The notes: generated by a model from the letters alone, not told the origin. Positions 26,440 through 34,596 are shown, counted from the stretch's first letter. The stretch is 64,000 nt of DNA from an uncultured Halobacteriovorax sp. (GCA_913061265.1 CAJXVS010000005.1:322418-386417); one strand, 5' to 3'. Translations and numbers: made by a program.

Positions 26440-26771
26440 CCGAGGCTAAAATGGCATTGATCAATGATATTTTGATCTACTAATGACTTTAGAGTAGAGA
26501 GATCAAGAGACAGGACCGTAGTCCCAGGGAAAACCTTGATCTTATACTTTGTAGGGGTTTTATTCCAAAGCTCGATGATACCCACAGACTGACAGGGCTT
26601 AATAAGAGTAGACGTTTTTGTTTTGATAAGTTCAATCTCCCCCTCTATAAGAATCATCCCTACTCTCGGGATATGACTTCTGTGTGTGACGATCTCTTCA
26701 TTTTTATAGACGACAACAGGAAAGTTCTCTTTTAGGATAGTAAAATATTGGCTGTATATTTGTCCGTTCAA
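26436..26771 (-). CDS. Cyclic-nucleotide-binding-fold protein without DNA-binding domain
   Basis: 111 residues. The strand pattern (VVVYKNEEIVTHRSHIPR, VGMILIEGEIELIK, KVFPGTTVLSLDLSTLKSLV) fits a cNMP-binding beta-roll such as the sensor half of CRP/FNR proteins. The helix-turn-helix half is absent and the cyclic-nucleotide phosphate loop is not evident. The start is TTG 26771, with GGGAGA (26777-26782) 5 nt upstream. An FNR-like box lies at -41.5 from its predicted transcription start, matching the promoter of the adjacent FNR gene. It may be a partner or modulator in the low-oxygen response; function unproven. Confidence 0.62.
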   Translation of the reverse strand: MNGQIYSQYFTILKENFPVVVYKNEEIVTHRSHIPRVGMILIEGEIELIKTKTSTLIKPCQSVGIIELWNKTPTKYKIKVFPGTTVLSLDLSTLKSLVDQNIIDQCHFSLG

Positions 26772-26789
26772 ATGATTCTCCCTTATTAA

Positions 26790-26832
26790 AGAATAAGTCG
26801 AATCTCTTGATCATAATATGATCTAGGTCAGC
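26790..26832 (-). promoter_or_regulatory. FNR-type promoter of the cNMP-fold gene
   Basis: On the minus strand TGACCTAGATCA (26819-26830) matches the FNR/ANR core TGAY-N4-RTCA. A -10-like TATTCT (26790-26795) is centred 32 nt downstream of the box centre, placing the box at -41.5, the class II activator position. A second palindrome, GATCAT (26809-26814) with ATGATC (26818-26823), overlaps it. Box centre to the TTG start is 53.5 nt, the same as in the FNR gene promoter. Confidence 0.6.
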
Positions 26833-26859
26833 TTTGAAGGTGTAATTAAAAGGGTGAAT

Positions 26860-27570
26860 CTAGTAGTTCAGATTGGCAAATTCAACCAACTTTTCTTCGT
26901 CTAGAATGACGAGCGACTTCCCTACTTGACCGAGGACTTTCTCAGATTTTAACTCTGAAATACAACGAATAAGAGTTTCAGAGGAGGTTCCAAGATAGGA
27001 TGCCATCTCTTCTCTCGTTAACTTTAGGGTTATCATCTTCCCATCACCAGTCTCTTCACTATGCGAAGCTCCTAAAAGAAGAAGAAGTTCGGAAGTTCTT
27101 TCAAAAACGGATTTTTGAGAAAGAGAAGCAATTCGATTTTCTGATAGGCCTAGGTCCCTACCTAGACGGAACATAAGGTTCTTTGAAATTGTAGGTTCTT
27201 TTGTGACTTTATCGAGTATGTACTTCTTGTCTATAAAGCAAACTCTAGTATCTTCTAATGCAGTCGCTGTGGCACTATAGAATTGATCAGTGAAGATACT
27301 TCTGTGCCCAAGGACATCCCCAGCTCCCGCCAAGCGAACAATATTTTCTTTACCACTAGGACCTAGTTTTGAAACCTTAACATTACCCGTACTGATACAA
27401 TAAAGACCAAAGGGAGGGTTTCCCTCTACAAAGAGCGTCTGGCCTTTCTTATAAAGATTCGTGATTTTATTGGCGCCTAAATCATTAAGGGATGCTTCCT
27501 CAAGTTCACAAAAGACGCCGTCCATTCTCGATGGACAGTCTTGACACGCTTTAGAGATATGCTTGCTCAA
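26860..27570 (-). CDS. CRP/FNR family regulator with FNR-like cysteines
   Basis: 236 residues: an N-terminal cysteine cluster KACQDCP with a third Cys in GVFCELEE, then a cNMP-fold domain, then a helix-turn-helix (LTREEMASYLGTSSETLIRC). A further Cys in DTRVCFI could be the fourth 4Fe-4S ligand, so this is probably an oxygen-sensing FNR-type protein. The recognition helix ETLIR keeps Glu and Arg of the FNR reading motif. TTG 27570 is preferred because AAGGGAG sits 5 nt upstream; ATG 27618 has no ribosome binding site and falls inside the FNR-like box. It probably controls itself, the cNMP-fold gene and perhaps usp. Confidence 0.88.
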   Translation of the reverse strand: MSKHISKACQDCPSRMDGVFCELEEASLNDLGANKITNLYKKGQTLFVEGNPPFGLYCISTGNVKVSKLGPSGKENIVRLAGAGDVLGHRSIFTDQFYSATATALEDTRVCFIDKKYILDKVTKEPTISKNLMFRLGRDLGLSENRIASLSQKSVFERTSELLLLLGASHSEETGDGKMITLKLTREEMASYLGTSSETLIRCISELKSEKVLGQVGKSLVILDEEKLVEFANLNY

Positions 27571-27588
27571 AATAACTCCCTTAATAGA

Positions 27589-27631
27589 AGAGTACCATTC
27601 ATACTTCCTAAAAAACATGATCTAAGTCAGG
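27589..27631 (-). promoter_or_regulatory. FNR-type promoter of the FNR-like gene (autoregulation)
   Basis: On the minus strand TGACTTAGATCA (27618-27629) is an FNR-like box differing by one base from the box at 26819-26830. A -10-like TACTCT (27589-27594) is centred 32 nt away, again giving -41.5. The distance from box centre to the TTG start is 53.5 nt, identical to the neighbour. This supports direct autoregulation and the TTG start. Confidence 0.58.
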
Positions 27632-27701
27632 CCTTTTAATAAGTTTGAACTAATAATGAATATATTAAACATTACATGTACTTATAGTTATTCAGAGCCT
27701 C

Positions 27702-29156
27702 TTACGTCAATACAATCTTAGTGTTTTCAGAGTTTTTAGAGAGCAATTTGAATATAATCCCGGCAATAAAGCTAAAGAGAATGCCATAAGTCGCAGATAC
27801 GGAGGGATTTAAAACTCCACCGAACAAGTTTAAGTATAAATGTAGGAAAAGCGCCCCTATTGAACAGAATCCTACTTGGAAAGGGCTTAACCTATTCTTA
27901 AAAAAGACTCCAAAAGTAATAGGTACAATACTAGCAGCTGCAAGGCCATAAACGCCTTTTTGTGCGAAAAGACCTACGAGCTTTGGCGGATTCCATGCAA
28001 AGAATAAAGAGATGAGCCCAATGATAACGAGAACAACTCTTGAGAGGTTTAGTGAGTTTAGTTTTACCTTTCTGCTCATCCAGGGATCATAAATATCATT
28101 TACTACCATTGAAGATAATGAAACTAAGATCCCATCAAGAGTGGAGAGCCCTGCGGCCAATAAGCCTATAGAGACTAGACTCGTAAAGTACTGGCCCCAA
28201 ACAGTGCTCTTGAATGTTTCCGTAATATAGGTGACGACAACCATATCTTGCCTTGCTACCTCGAGCCCATCAAAGCGAGCGAAGAAACCTATAAAGAGCA
28301 TTAATGAAAAGATAGCTCCAGTACCAAGAGTGGTGGCGAGGAACTTATTAACTTGTTTATCATCCTTGAGAAAAAGAACCTTCGTTAAGATATGAGGTTG
28401 GAGCATGAGAGCAAAAGTCACAATAAAACTGCTTAGGAAAACGCTAAAGAAATCATAATAAAGAGAACTCTCAACGTTAAAGACGGAAGCATAGTTAGGC
28501 GAAATAAGTTCTAAATTATTCACAAATCCCCGCTCCATTTGACTATAACCATAAACAAAGAGGAAGACTGAAATGCCAAGCATGACAACACCCTGCAAAG
28601 TATTTGTATAAGCGTGGGCGTAAGAACCTCCCATCAATACATAACTAAAAACAAAGAGCATCACCATAATAAGGGCCATCTTTTGAGAAACAGGAAAAAG
28701 TCCTGCCACTAAAAGTGAGCAGCCAACCATAATAAGAACAACAAAGGTAATAGAGAGCAAATTCATCACAGCAAAGAGAAGCCCAAGCTCTTTAGATTTG
28801 TACCTAGTTGAAATCCAATGAGGAATAGTAAGGGCGCCTTGCTTCTCACCTAAGAAACGAAACTTCTTTGTTAAACTGATAAAGGCAATAGCGACGCCCA
28901 GAGATGCTGCCACTGCATAGTGAAGAAATGCACTAAGTCCGTGAGTAAAAACAAAACCCGGATTAATAACGAAGGTGGCGGTAGAGCTTATTGAAGCAGA
29001 AAGAGTTAAGCCTACCATATAAGGGCTCATATCCCCTTTTCCGATAGAGAAGCTCTTTAAATCAGAGGTTTTCTTCATTCCTTTTAGTGAAAGCCAATAA
29101 GTGACTCCAATAAAAAGAAAAATTAAAAGATACTTAAAGACTTCAGCGTTCATCAT
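27702..29156 (-). CDS. Sodium:solute symporter family (SSS) transporter
   Basis: 484 residues with about 13 hydrophobic helices, in the size range of the SSS family (PutP, ActP, PanF). Typical regions are SPYMVGLTLSASISSTATFV near 43-62, GSYAHAYTNTLQGVVML near 178 and AAGLSTLDGILVSLSSMVVN near 325, which includes the sodium-site helix. The substrate is not deducible. As the last gene of the acyl-ligase operon, 4 nt after the ligase, it may import a carboxylic acid used by that pathway (inference). No terminator is visible immediately downstream. Confidence 0.84.
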   Translation of the reverse strand: MMNAEVFKYLLIFLFIGVTYWLSLKGMKKTSDLKSFSIGKGDMSPYMVGLTLSASISSTATFVINPGFVFTHGLSAFLHYAVAASLGVAIAFISLTKKFRFLGEKQGALTIPHWISTRYKSKELGLLFAVMNLLSITFVVLIMVGCSLLVAGLFPVSQKMALIMVMLFVFSYVLMGGSYAHAYTNTLQGVVMLGISVFLFVYGYSQMERGFVNNLELISPNYASVFNVESSLYYDFFSVFLSSFIVTFALMLQPHILTKVLFLKDDKQVNKFLATTLGTGAIFSLMLFIGFFARFDGLEVARQDMVVVTYITETFKSTVWGQYFTSLVSIGLLAAGLSTLDGILVSLSSMVVNDIYDPWMSRKVKLNSLNLSRVVLVIIGLISLFFAWNPPKLVGLFAQKGVYGLAAASIVPITFGVFFKNRLSPFQVGFCSIGALFLHLYLNLFGGVLNPSVSATYGILFSFIAGIIFKLLSKNSENTKIVLT

Positions 29157-29160
29157 TAAC

Positions 29161-30621
29161 CTATACCTTATTAAGGGCCTCTTGCCTAAGAGAGCTCTTG
29201 TTTATCTTCCCTGAACCTAAAAGTGGAAAGTCGACTATGTTTTCTAAATATAAAGGGTGTTTATAGCGGCAGAGCTTAGTATTTAAGAATTTTCGTAAAA
29301 TATTCAATTCTAAACTAGAGTTACCACGGTAAAAGGCAAACCCAACTTCTCCCCATTCTTTATGAGGCACCGAGACCACTGCAACCTCTTCAATCGAAGG
29401 ATGAAGAGCAAGGGATCTTTCAACTTCAGCTGGGTATACGTTCTCCCCGCCAGAGATATACATTTCTTTTTTTCTTCCAACTATATAATAGAATCCATCA
29501 GAATCTACTCTAACGAGATCCCCTGTTTTAAAGAAATTCTTAAAAAATGAATCTTTAAAACGTTTTTGCTCGTTGAAATAACCACTACAAACATGAGGTC
29601 CACTTAATAGAAGCTCTCCCACTTCATTGACCTTAGCAAAACTGCCATCTTCTTTAAGCACCATGGTCTTGGTATGCTTCATAGGTTTTCCGACAGAGCC
29701 CATTTTACTGAGCGCCATGTCTTCTTTTAAAGAAAAACAATTGGGTCCCACTTCCGTCATTCCGAAACCTTGGCGAAAGCTTAGATTTCTTTTTTGATAG
29801 GTGTCTATCAACTCCGGGGAACATGGTGCCCCTCCAGAGATGAGAAACCTTAAGCTCGATAGATTAACTTCGTTAAAGCTTTTAGATTCTGCCATTCTTT
29901 GAAACATGGTAGGAACTGCAAAATAGACACTTATCTTCTCGCGTTCAATTAATTCTAATGTTCCTTTAGGATCAAAACCTTTTGATAGAATAACAGTCCC
30001 TCCGATGAGAAGCAGAGGAAGAAGAAGGACATTATAACCACCTGTGTGGAAGAAGGGAGTTTCTACGACAGTAATATCATCTTTCTTAAGACCCCATTCT
30101 TTAACTGTGGCCCATTGATTGGCTTCCAGCATTTCCCCATGAAAGAGAACACCTTTTGGTAGCCCGCTAGTTCCAGAGGTGAAGAGCATTAATAATGGAT
30201 CACTCTTTGAAGTGCTTACAGAATTAAACTTGTAGTCACAGGGAAGATTCCAAATATTAAGATCTATCATAAATCCGCTTGTCTTAAGATCTGTTTCTTC
30301 GTCAAGAATTAAGTAATAAGGGTCGACTCTATCAACTATCTTTTGTAATTCATCACTAGAGAGACGCCAATTCAAAGGGACAAAGATGGCCCCAATCTGC
30401 GCAGAGGCGAGAAATATACTAATATGTTCTCTTCTATTTTGTGCCTTTAAAGCGATTCGATCGCCTTTTTGCACACCATTTTTTTGAAAGAAACTGGCCC
30501 ATCGATCGACCTCTAACCTGAGCTTTCGGTAACTCCACTTTGTACCGGTTGCTTCTTCAATCAAAGCAATCTTTCCAGGCTCATTTAGGCTTATCTTATT
30601 AAAGAAATTAACCCAGCTCAT
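29161..30621 (-). CDS. AMP-forming acyl-CoA/acyl-acid ligase (ANL superfamily)
   Basis: 486 residues. The ATP-binding P-loop is MLFTSGTSGLPKGVLFHGEM (about 150-169), the A5 region is FGMTEVGPN, the A7-A8 region is FKTGDLVRVD and GRKKEMYISGGENVYP, and the catalytic lysine region is GSGKINKSSLR near the end. It activates a carboxylic acid as acyl-AMP and usually passes it to CoA. The size is close to MenE and medium-chain ligases. Its start overlaps the hydrolase gene by 14 nt. It lies in an operon with a KAS III-like enzyme, an SDR and a hydrolase, so its substrate or product is probably an acyl chain handled by them. Confidence 0.9.
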   Translation of the reverse strand: MSWVNFFNKISLNEPGKIALIEEATGTKWSYRKLRLEVDRWASFFQKNGVQKGDRIALKAQNRREHISIFLASAQIGAIFVPLNWRLSSDELQKIVDRVDPYYLILDEETDLKTSGFMIDLNIWNLPCDYKFNSVSTSKSDPLLMLFTSGTSGLPKGVLFHGEMLEANQWATVKEWGLKKDDITVVETPFFHTGGYNVLLLPLLLIGGTVILSKGFDPKGTLELIEREKISVYFAVPTMFQRMAESKSFNEVNLSSLRFLISGGAPCSPELIDTYQKRNLSFRQGFGMTEVGPNCFSLKEDMALSKMGSVGKPMKHTKTMVLKEDGSFAKVNEVGELLLSGPHVCSGYFNEQKRFKDSFFKNFFKTGDLVRVDSDGFYYIVGRKKEMYISGGENVYPAEVERSLALHPSIEEVAVVSVPHKEWGEVGFAFYRGNSSLELNILRKFLNTKLCRYKHPLYLENIVDFPLLGSGKINKSSLRQEALNKV

Positions 30622-31378
30622 AGGACTCCCTTAGAAAAGGAATAATCACTTTTTTAATACTTTGGGGGTTTTCAATTATAGAAGCATGACCACCGGGAAT
30701 AACCTTTAATTTAGCCCCGGTGACTTCTCTTGCAAGAATCACTTGTGAATTCGGAGGAGTTAAAAGGTCCTCTTCCCCAACTAAGAATAATGTTTTTGTT
30801 AAAATCTTAGAGAGATCCACTCCACCAGAGAGCGCCCCTTTTATTAGACCTATGACATTTGAGTCAACGGCATCTTTTGATCTCTTCCTATAATAGTCCA
30901 CTAAATCAGGTCTTTTCTTTAGAAAAGTTTCTCCCCAAACCCAAGGTAAGGCGACATCAAAGCGAAGCTCACTCCCACCTTGTTGATGGGCTTTTAACCA
31001 AGACTCTAGTTTTGTTTTTAAAAGAGGTTCTAAATCTCCATAACTGTCACAAATAACCAAAGTATCGCATCTCTTAGGATACAAAGAAGCAAACTTCATG
31101 GCGACCCTTCCGCCATTACTTAAGCCTATAATCCCAACCCTAGAGATGTCATTTATCATTAGAACTTTTAAGAGATCATCGACTTGCTCATCTAAGTCGT
31201 AAGAGGATTCGATGTCAGGAGCTATGCCTTGACCGCGGCCATCATAAGTTAAGATATTAAAGTCAGAAAGGTCGTCGAGGGCCATGTCCCATGAGCTTTG
31301 GTCAGTAAAGAGACCATTGATTAGGACTAACCATGGAGTATCTTTATGATGAATATGTCTGGTATAAGGAAGGCCCAT
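30608..31378 (-). CDS. Alpha/beta hydrolase (MenH / enol-lactonase-like)
   Basis: 256 residues with a full triad: Ser in the elbow GLSNGG (about 99), Asp in VGEEDLLTPP (about 218) and His in GGHASIIENP (about 240). TYDGRGQGIAPD follows the usual strand 4 loop. The layout is close to 3-oxoadipate enol-lactonase and MenH-type enzymes, though this group also includes thioesterases and haloalkane-dehalogenase-like OleB. Its ATG overlaps the SDR stop by one base (TAATG), so the two are translationally coupled. In this operon thioesterase or lactone hydrolysis is the likely chemistry; the substrate is unknown. Confidence 0.85.
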   Translation of the reverse strand: MGLPYTRHIHHKDTPWLVLINGLFTDQSSWDMALDDLSDFNILTYDGRGQGIAPDIESSYDLDEQVDDLLKVLMINDISRVGIIGLSNGGRVAMKFASLYPKRCDTLVICDSYGDLEPLLKTKLESWLKAHQQGGSELRFDVALPWVWGETFLKKRPDLVDYYRKRSKDAVDSNVIGLIKGALSGGVDLSKILTKTLFLVGEEDLLTPPNSQVILAREVTGAKLKVIPGGHASIIENPQSIKKVIIPFLRESYELG

Positions 31379-32088
31379 TAGATAATTATTCCCCCATCAA
31401 CATTTAAGCAAGTTCCCGTTATAAAACTAGCGTTATCACTGGCCAAGAATTCATAGGCCTTGGCAATGTCTGATGGTTTTCCCATACGGGCAAGAGGAGT
31501 CTTTCCCTCCATCATAGCAATAACCTTTTCAGGCATTTTTTTGACCATTGCTGTCGCTATAAAACCAGGAGCAACAGCATTTACTCTGATGCCATATTTT
31601 CCTAATTCTTTTGCTAAAGTTTTTGTTAGCCCGATAAGTCCCGCCTTACTAGCGACATAATTGGCCTGACCAAAGTTTCCATTATGGGCCACAACTGAAG
31701 CGGCATTTAGGATGACACCAGTGCCCTGATCTTTCATTTGAGTCGCTGCCATCTTTGAAAGCATAAAAACAGCTTTAAGATTTACATCAAGGACTAGATC
31801 CCAATCTGCTTCTTCCATCTTTAAGCAAGTTGCGTCGCGAGTGACTCCAGCGTTATTGACTAAGACGTCAATGCCCAGGTCTATTTCTTTTTGAATCATC
31901 TCTCTAGATTCTTTTGCTGTTACATCAGCGCTAATATAAGTAAGGCGCTCGTTAAACTGAAAGGATAGTTCCGTTTCTTCTAAGGTTGGTCTATCAATCA
32001 CAATAAGATGATCCCCTCCTTCCCAAAACCTATTTACAGTTTCTCGACCAATACCACTTGCTCCGCCTGTTATAAAAACTCTTCTCAT
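31378..32088 (-). CDS. Short-chain dehydrogenase/reductase, FabG/PhbB-like
   Basis: 236 residues. The NAD(P)-binding motif TGGASGIGRETV is at 6-17, then NNAGVTRDATCLKM (about 78-91), and the catalytic Ser-Tyr-Lys is in NAASVVAHNGNFGQANYVAS with the Lys of SKAG. The classical SDR ends with LNVDGGIII, as in 3-oxoacyl-ACP and acetoacetyl-CoA reductases. It probably reduces a 3-ketoacyl thioester made by the upstream KAS III-like enzyme. OleD, the reductase of the olefin pathway, is a longer extended SDR, so this is not OleD. The gene starts 7 nt after the condensing-enzyme stop. Confidence 0.9.
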   Translation of the reverse strand: MRRVFITGGASGIGRETVNRFWEGGDHLIVIDRPTLEETELSFQFNERLTYISADVTAKESREMIQKEIDLGIDVLVNNAGVTRDATCLKMEEADWDLVLDVNLKAVFMLSKMAATQMKDQGTGVILNAASVVAHNGNFGQANYVASKAGLIGLTKTLAKELGKYGIRVNAVAPGFIATAMVKKMPEKVIAMMEGKTPLARMGKPSDIAKAYEFLASDNASFITGTCLNVDGGIII

Positions 32089-32095
32089 GACTACC

Positions 32096-33145
32096 TCAGT
32101 ATTTTAAATCTTTGATTGCGTTAGTATTAAATATCTCTTTGTCATATCTTATGCTTATGGCAGACCAGGTATAACCAATTCCCGCTGAAGCAAGAGAGAT
32201 ATGATCGCCTTTCTTTAATATTTTCTCTCTCTCTGCTAGCCCTAGAGAAACCACTTGATCTGGAGCTCCAAAATGACCATAATTCTCAAGGTAGATTGAT
32301 TGCTCAATGGATAATTCTAAGTTCTCTAAGATCGCCTCATGAGCTGACTTCTTCATATGAAGAAGGGAGAGGTAATCGATAGGTCTACTTGGCATTGAAG
32401 TCGTAGCTGCTGTTTTAATGACCTTTAAGAAATTCTCGATTGACCTACTTGCTAATCGCTCTCGCATTCCAGTGATATCTGGGCAGGTAAGATGATAGTC
32501 ACTAGATTCATGACCTTTAGAAAAAGGATTTACTGTTCCTCCAGTAGGGATGATGACATCTAGGCTAAAGTCGCCATCAGTTATGATTGAAGAATTTAAG
32601 ATAGGGTTGATTTCGCTTTTTTCAATAACAATAGCTGAACCACCGTCTGCCAAATTATAAAGAAACCTTGAGCTCTCATCTTGATAATTAACAAGATCCC
32701 CTGTGCGGTGCCCACCAACAAGAAGGGCCCTCTTATAATTCTTATTTGTTTGAAGAAGTGATTTAGCCACACCTAGGGCCACCACATTTGAAGAACAACG
32801 GGCGCTTAAATCAAAGGCAAAAGCATTCTTTAGTCCAAGCTCTCTTTGAACATAGATCCCCGCTGACCAAACATTAAAGTCTTTGTATTCAGAACCTGTC
32901 CAAATAATGAGGTCAATACTTAAAGGGTCTATCCCCTCTAGGGCCCTAGTGGCTGCCTTTATTGCCATTAAGGAGGGATCGATCTTATCATTTAAAAGAG
33001 CACGGCACTTTCTCTTGATCCCCATCTTCTCAGAGATTACATGCTTAGGAATCCCTGACTTTGAAGCAATAGACTCAGCATCTTCAAATTCACTTGGGAG
33101 CCAGACTCCCATACTTAATACTCCAACGCTCTCTAGATCTTCCAC
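32096..33145 (-). CDS. Ketoacyl synthase III-like condensing enzyme (thiolase fold)
   Basis: 349 residues of the KAS III/FabH fold. The nucleophile Cys is in FDLSARCSSNVVALGV (about 116), and the His is probably in SLLHMKKSAHEAIL (about 263-268). The segment that normally carries the third residue as GNTSAA reads NYGHFGAPDQVV, so the usual Asn is replaced by His. The family condenses an acyl-CoA with malonyl-ACP or another acyl thioester. The changed triad suggests a non-FabH acyl substrate or acyl-transfer activity. GTG 33145 has AAGGAG 6 nt upstream. It is the first gene of the five-gene operon, divergent from a TetR regulator. Confidence 0.82.
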   Translation of the reverse strand: MEDLESVGVLSMGVWLPSEFEDAESIASKSGIPKHVISEKMGIKRKCRALLNDKIDPSLMAIKAATRALEGIDPLSIDLIIWTGSEYKDFNVWSAGIYVQRELGLKNAFAFDLSARCSSNVVALGVAKSLLQTNKNYKRALLVGGHRTGDLVNYQDESSRFLYNLADGGSAIVIEKSEINPILNSSIITDGDFSLDVIIPTGGTVNPFSKGHESSDYHLTCPDITGMRERLASRSIENFLKVIKTAATTSMPSRPIDYLSLLHMKKSAHEAILENLELSIEQSIYLENYGHFGAPDQVVSLGLAEREKILKKGDHISLASAGIGYTWSAISIRYDKEIFNTNAIKDLKY

Positions 33146-33174
33146 GGATAACTCCTTTTTCCAAAAAAACCATT

Positions 33175-33204
33175 ATTTATACACAACAGCAAGTTTTTTA
33201 TACA
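33175..33204. promoter_or_regulatory. Direct repeats in the TetR/acyl-operon divergent promoter region
   Basis: TTTATACA occurs at 33176-33183 and again at 33197-33204, 21 nt apart (two helical turns). A loose inverted repeat, TATAC with GTACA, follows around 33200-33212. The 94-109 bp gap must hold both promoters, and these repeats are the best operator candidates for the TetR protein. Confidence 0.35.
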
Positions 33205-33254
33205 TCTGTACAAGAAAATAATGACAATGAAGTTGCTCTGTGTTAGATTACCCT

Positions 33255-33872
33255 ATGGAAAAACAAACTGTTGACCCTTTGATGATCAGGCTCTTTGAGT
33301 TTAGACCTCGAAAAGGCGATTTAAAAAAAGCTGAGATCATTACAGCGGCTATTGAATGCTTATCCGAAGATGGTCTTGAAAAAACCACCTTTGAGGCCAT
33401 TGCTAAAAGAATAGGAACTAGGCGTGCTCATGTTAATTACTATTTCTCTGACAAACAAAATATCTTCTTAAGCGCCATTCAATATATTGCAGCCACCTAT
33501 CAATCCATTTCTTTAGAATGTTTAGAAAATGCTAGTGAAAGCGAGAATCTATTAGACGCCTACCTACAAGGCCCTTTTAAGTGGGCTAAGAATCATCCTG
33601 AGCAACTCTCAGTAATGTTTCTCCTTTACTACCTATCAACCTTTCAAAGTGAATACTTAGAGCTTAATCATCAGATAAGAAAAGGCGGGGCTCAACGAAT
33701 CTCTTATATCTTAAGAAAGAAAGATACTTCTCTCTCAAAGAAAGAAGCCGATTTAAAAGCAAAATCTATTCAAAATATTCTTTCAGGATGCCTCTTAGAT
33801 GTGGCTACAACGAAAGGAAGAACCCTAGCATCAGCAGAAAAAGAAGTTAAAAGACTGGTCTCGTTGATTTAA
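33255..33872 (+). CDS. TetR family transcriptional regulator
   Basis: 205 residues from ATG 33255; a GTG at 33240 would add five, and neither has a clear ribosome binding site. The helix-turn-helix lies in LKKAEIITAAIECLSEDGLE and TTFEAIAKRIGTRRAHVNYY with FSDKQNIFLSAI, the standard TetR N-terminus. The C-terminal ligand domain is not recognisable. It is divergent from the KAS III-SDR-hydrolase-ligase-symporter operon, so it most likely represses that operon and itself and is released by an acyl-CoA or fatty acid (inference). It ends just before a hairpin at 33879-33909. Confidence 0.88.
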   Translation: MEKQTVDPLMIRLFEFRPRKGDLKKAEIITAAIECLSEDGLEKTTFEAIAKRIGTRRAHVNYYFSDKQNIFLSAIQYIAATYQSISLECLENASESENLLDAYLQGPFKWAKNHPEQLSVMFLLYYLSTFQSEYLELNHQIRKGGAQRISYILRKKDTSLSKKEADLKAKSIQNILSGCLLDVATTKGRTLASAEKEVKRLVSLI

Positions 33873-33878
33873 AAAGGG

Positions 33879-33909
33879 CTCGGAAGGCCTCTGTGGAGGG
33901 CCTTCCGAG
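33879..33909 (-). terminator. Rho-independent terminator between convergent genes
   Basis: An 11-bp perfect stem CTCGGAAGGCC (33879-33889) and GGCCTTCCGAG (33899-33909) with a 9-nt loop. On the minus strand it is followed by CCCTTTTTAAATC, a good T-tract, so it terminates the small exported-protein gene. It may also slow transcription from the TetR gene. Confidence 0.8.
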
Positions 33910-33918
33910 TTGAAAGAA

Positions 33919-34347
33919 CTATCTACAACTTCCGTAGTATCTAGAAACTAACTTGTCATGTGTATTTTTAAAGTTTGTTGATCCAAATTTTGGAAAAGTA
34001 ACGTTAAGAACTGAACGACGATAAACTTCGCATTCGAAATTATTCTTATCATTATCTCCGCCTCTATTTACTTGTCTTTGAACTTCATAGCGATCAAAGT
34101 CAACATTAGTCGCTTGAACTCCTCTTCCCATTGTTTGGCTAAAACGAGTGCTGGCTGAATCACAATCGCTTCTCATAGGAAGGTTTGCTTTAAGGTATCC
34201 TTCTCCAACTCTTCCATAAGATTCAAGTCCACGGACTTTAACTTTTAGGTTTCCAAAAAGTGAACACTTAACTTTCTTAACTTGAACCATGTCAGCGAAT
34301 GCACTTGTGCTTAGTAATAAAACTGCGGCGAAAAATAATTTTTTCAT
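33919..34347 (-). CDS. Small exported hypothetical protein
   Basis: 142 residues from ATG 34347, supported by AAGGAGA just upstream; a longer frame to 34407 would put 20 odd residues before the signal peptide. Signal MKKLFFAAVLLLSTSAFA with cleavage at residue 18. The mature protein has four cysteines (VKCSLFG, SDCDSAS region, NFECEVY, YGSCR) that fit two disulfides and a strand-rich small domain. No family is recognised. It stands alone, with its own terminator. The 249 bases upstream to 34596 hold no gene I can support. Confidence 0.66.
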   Translation of the reverse strand: MKKLFFAAVLLLSTSAFADMVQVKKVKCSLFGNLKVKVRGLESYGRVGEGYLKANLPMRSDCDSASTRFSQTMGRGVQATNVDFDRYEVQRQVNRGGDNDKNNFECEVYRRSVLNVTFPKFGSTNFKNTHDKLVSRYYGSCR

Positions 34348-34596
34348 GAAACTCTCCTTGTTTGTTTTTATTGAATTAAATTTAAGGACTAGAAAATAAA
34401 AAAGCACAGAATAAATATAATTGTGAATAACTCCTTCGTCTCAATAGTTAAGTGACGAATAAGAAACCCCTGATTAAAAGGTTTTAGCGTTTGGTAATAT
34501 TTGGCTAGGGTCAATTTGACACTAAAATGTGAAAAGATATTTCTTGAGGTTATTTGGAAACGCAGCTGGTCATTATAAAGTATTGATTAGATTTCG

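Noticed and set aside
27571..27618. ATG 27618 as the FNR gene start
   Set aside because: No ribosome binding site, and it lies inside the FNR-like box; TTG 27570 with AAGGGAG restores the normal FNR N-terminus and matches the neighbour's promoter geometry.
29161..33145. Naming the acyl operon OleABCD
   Set aside because: The reductase is a classical 236-residue SDR, not the extended SDR of OleD, and the condensing-enzyme triad differs; similarity is only at the level of enzyme types.
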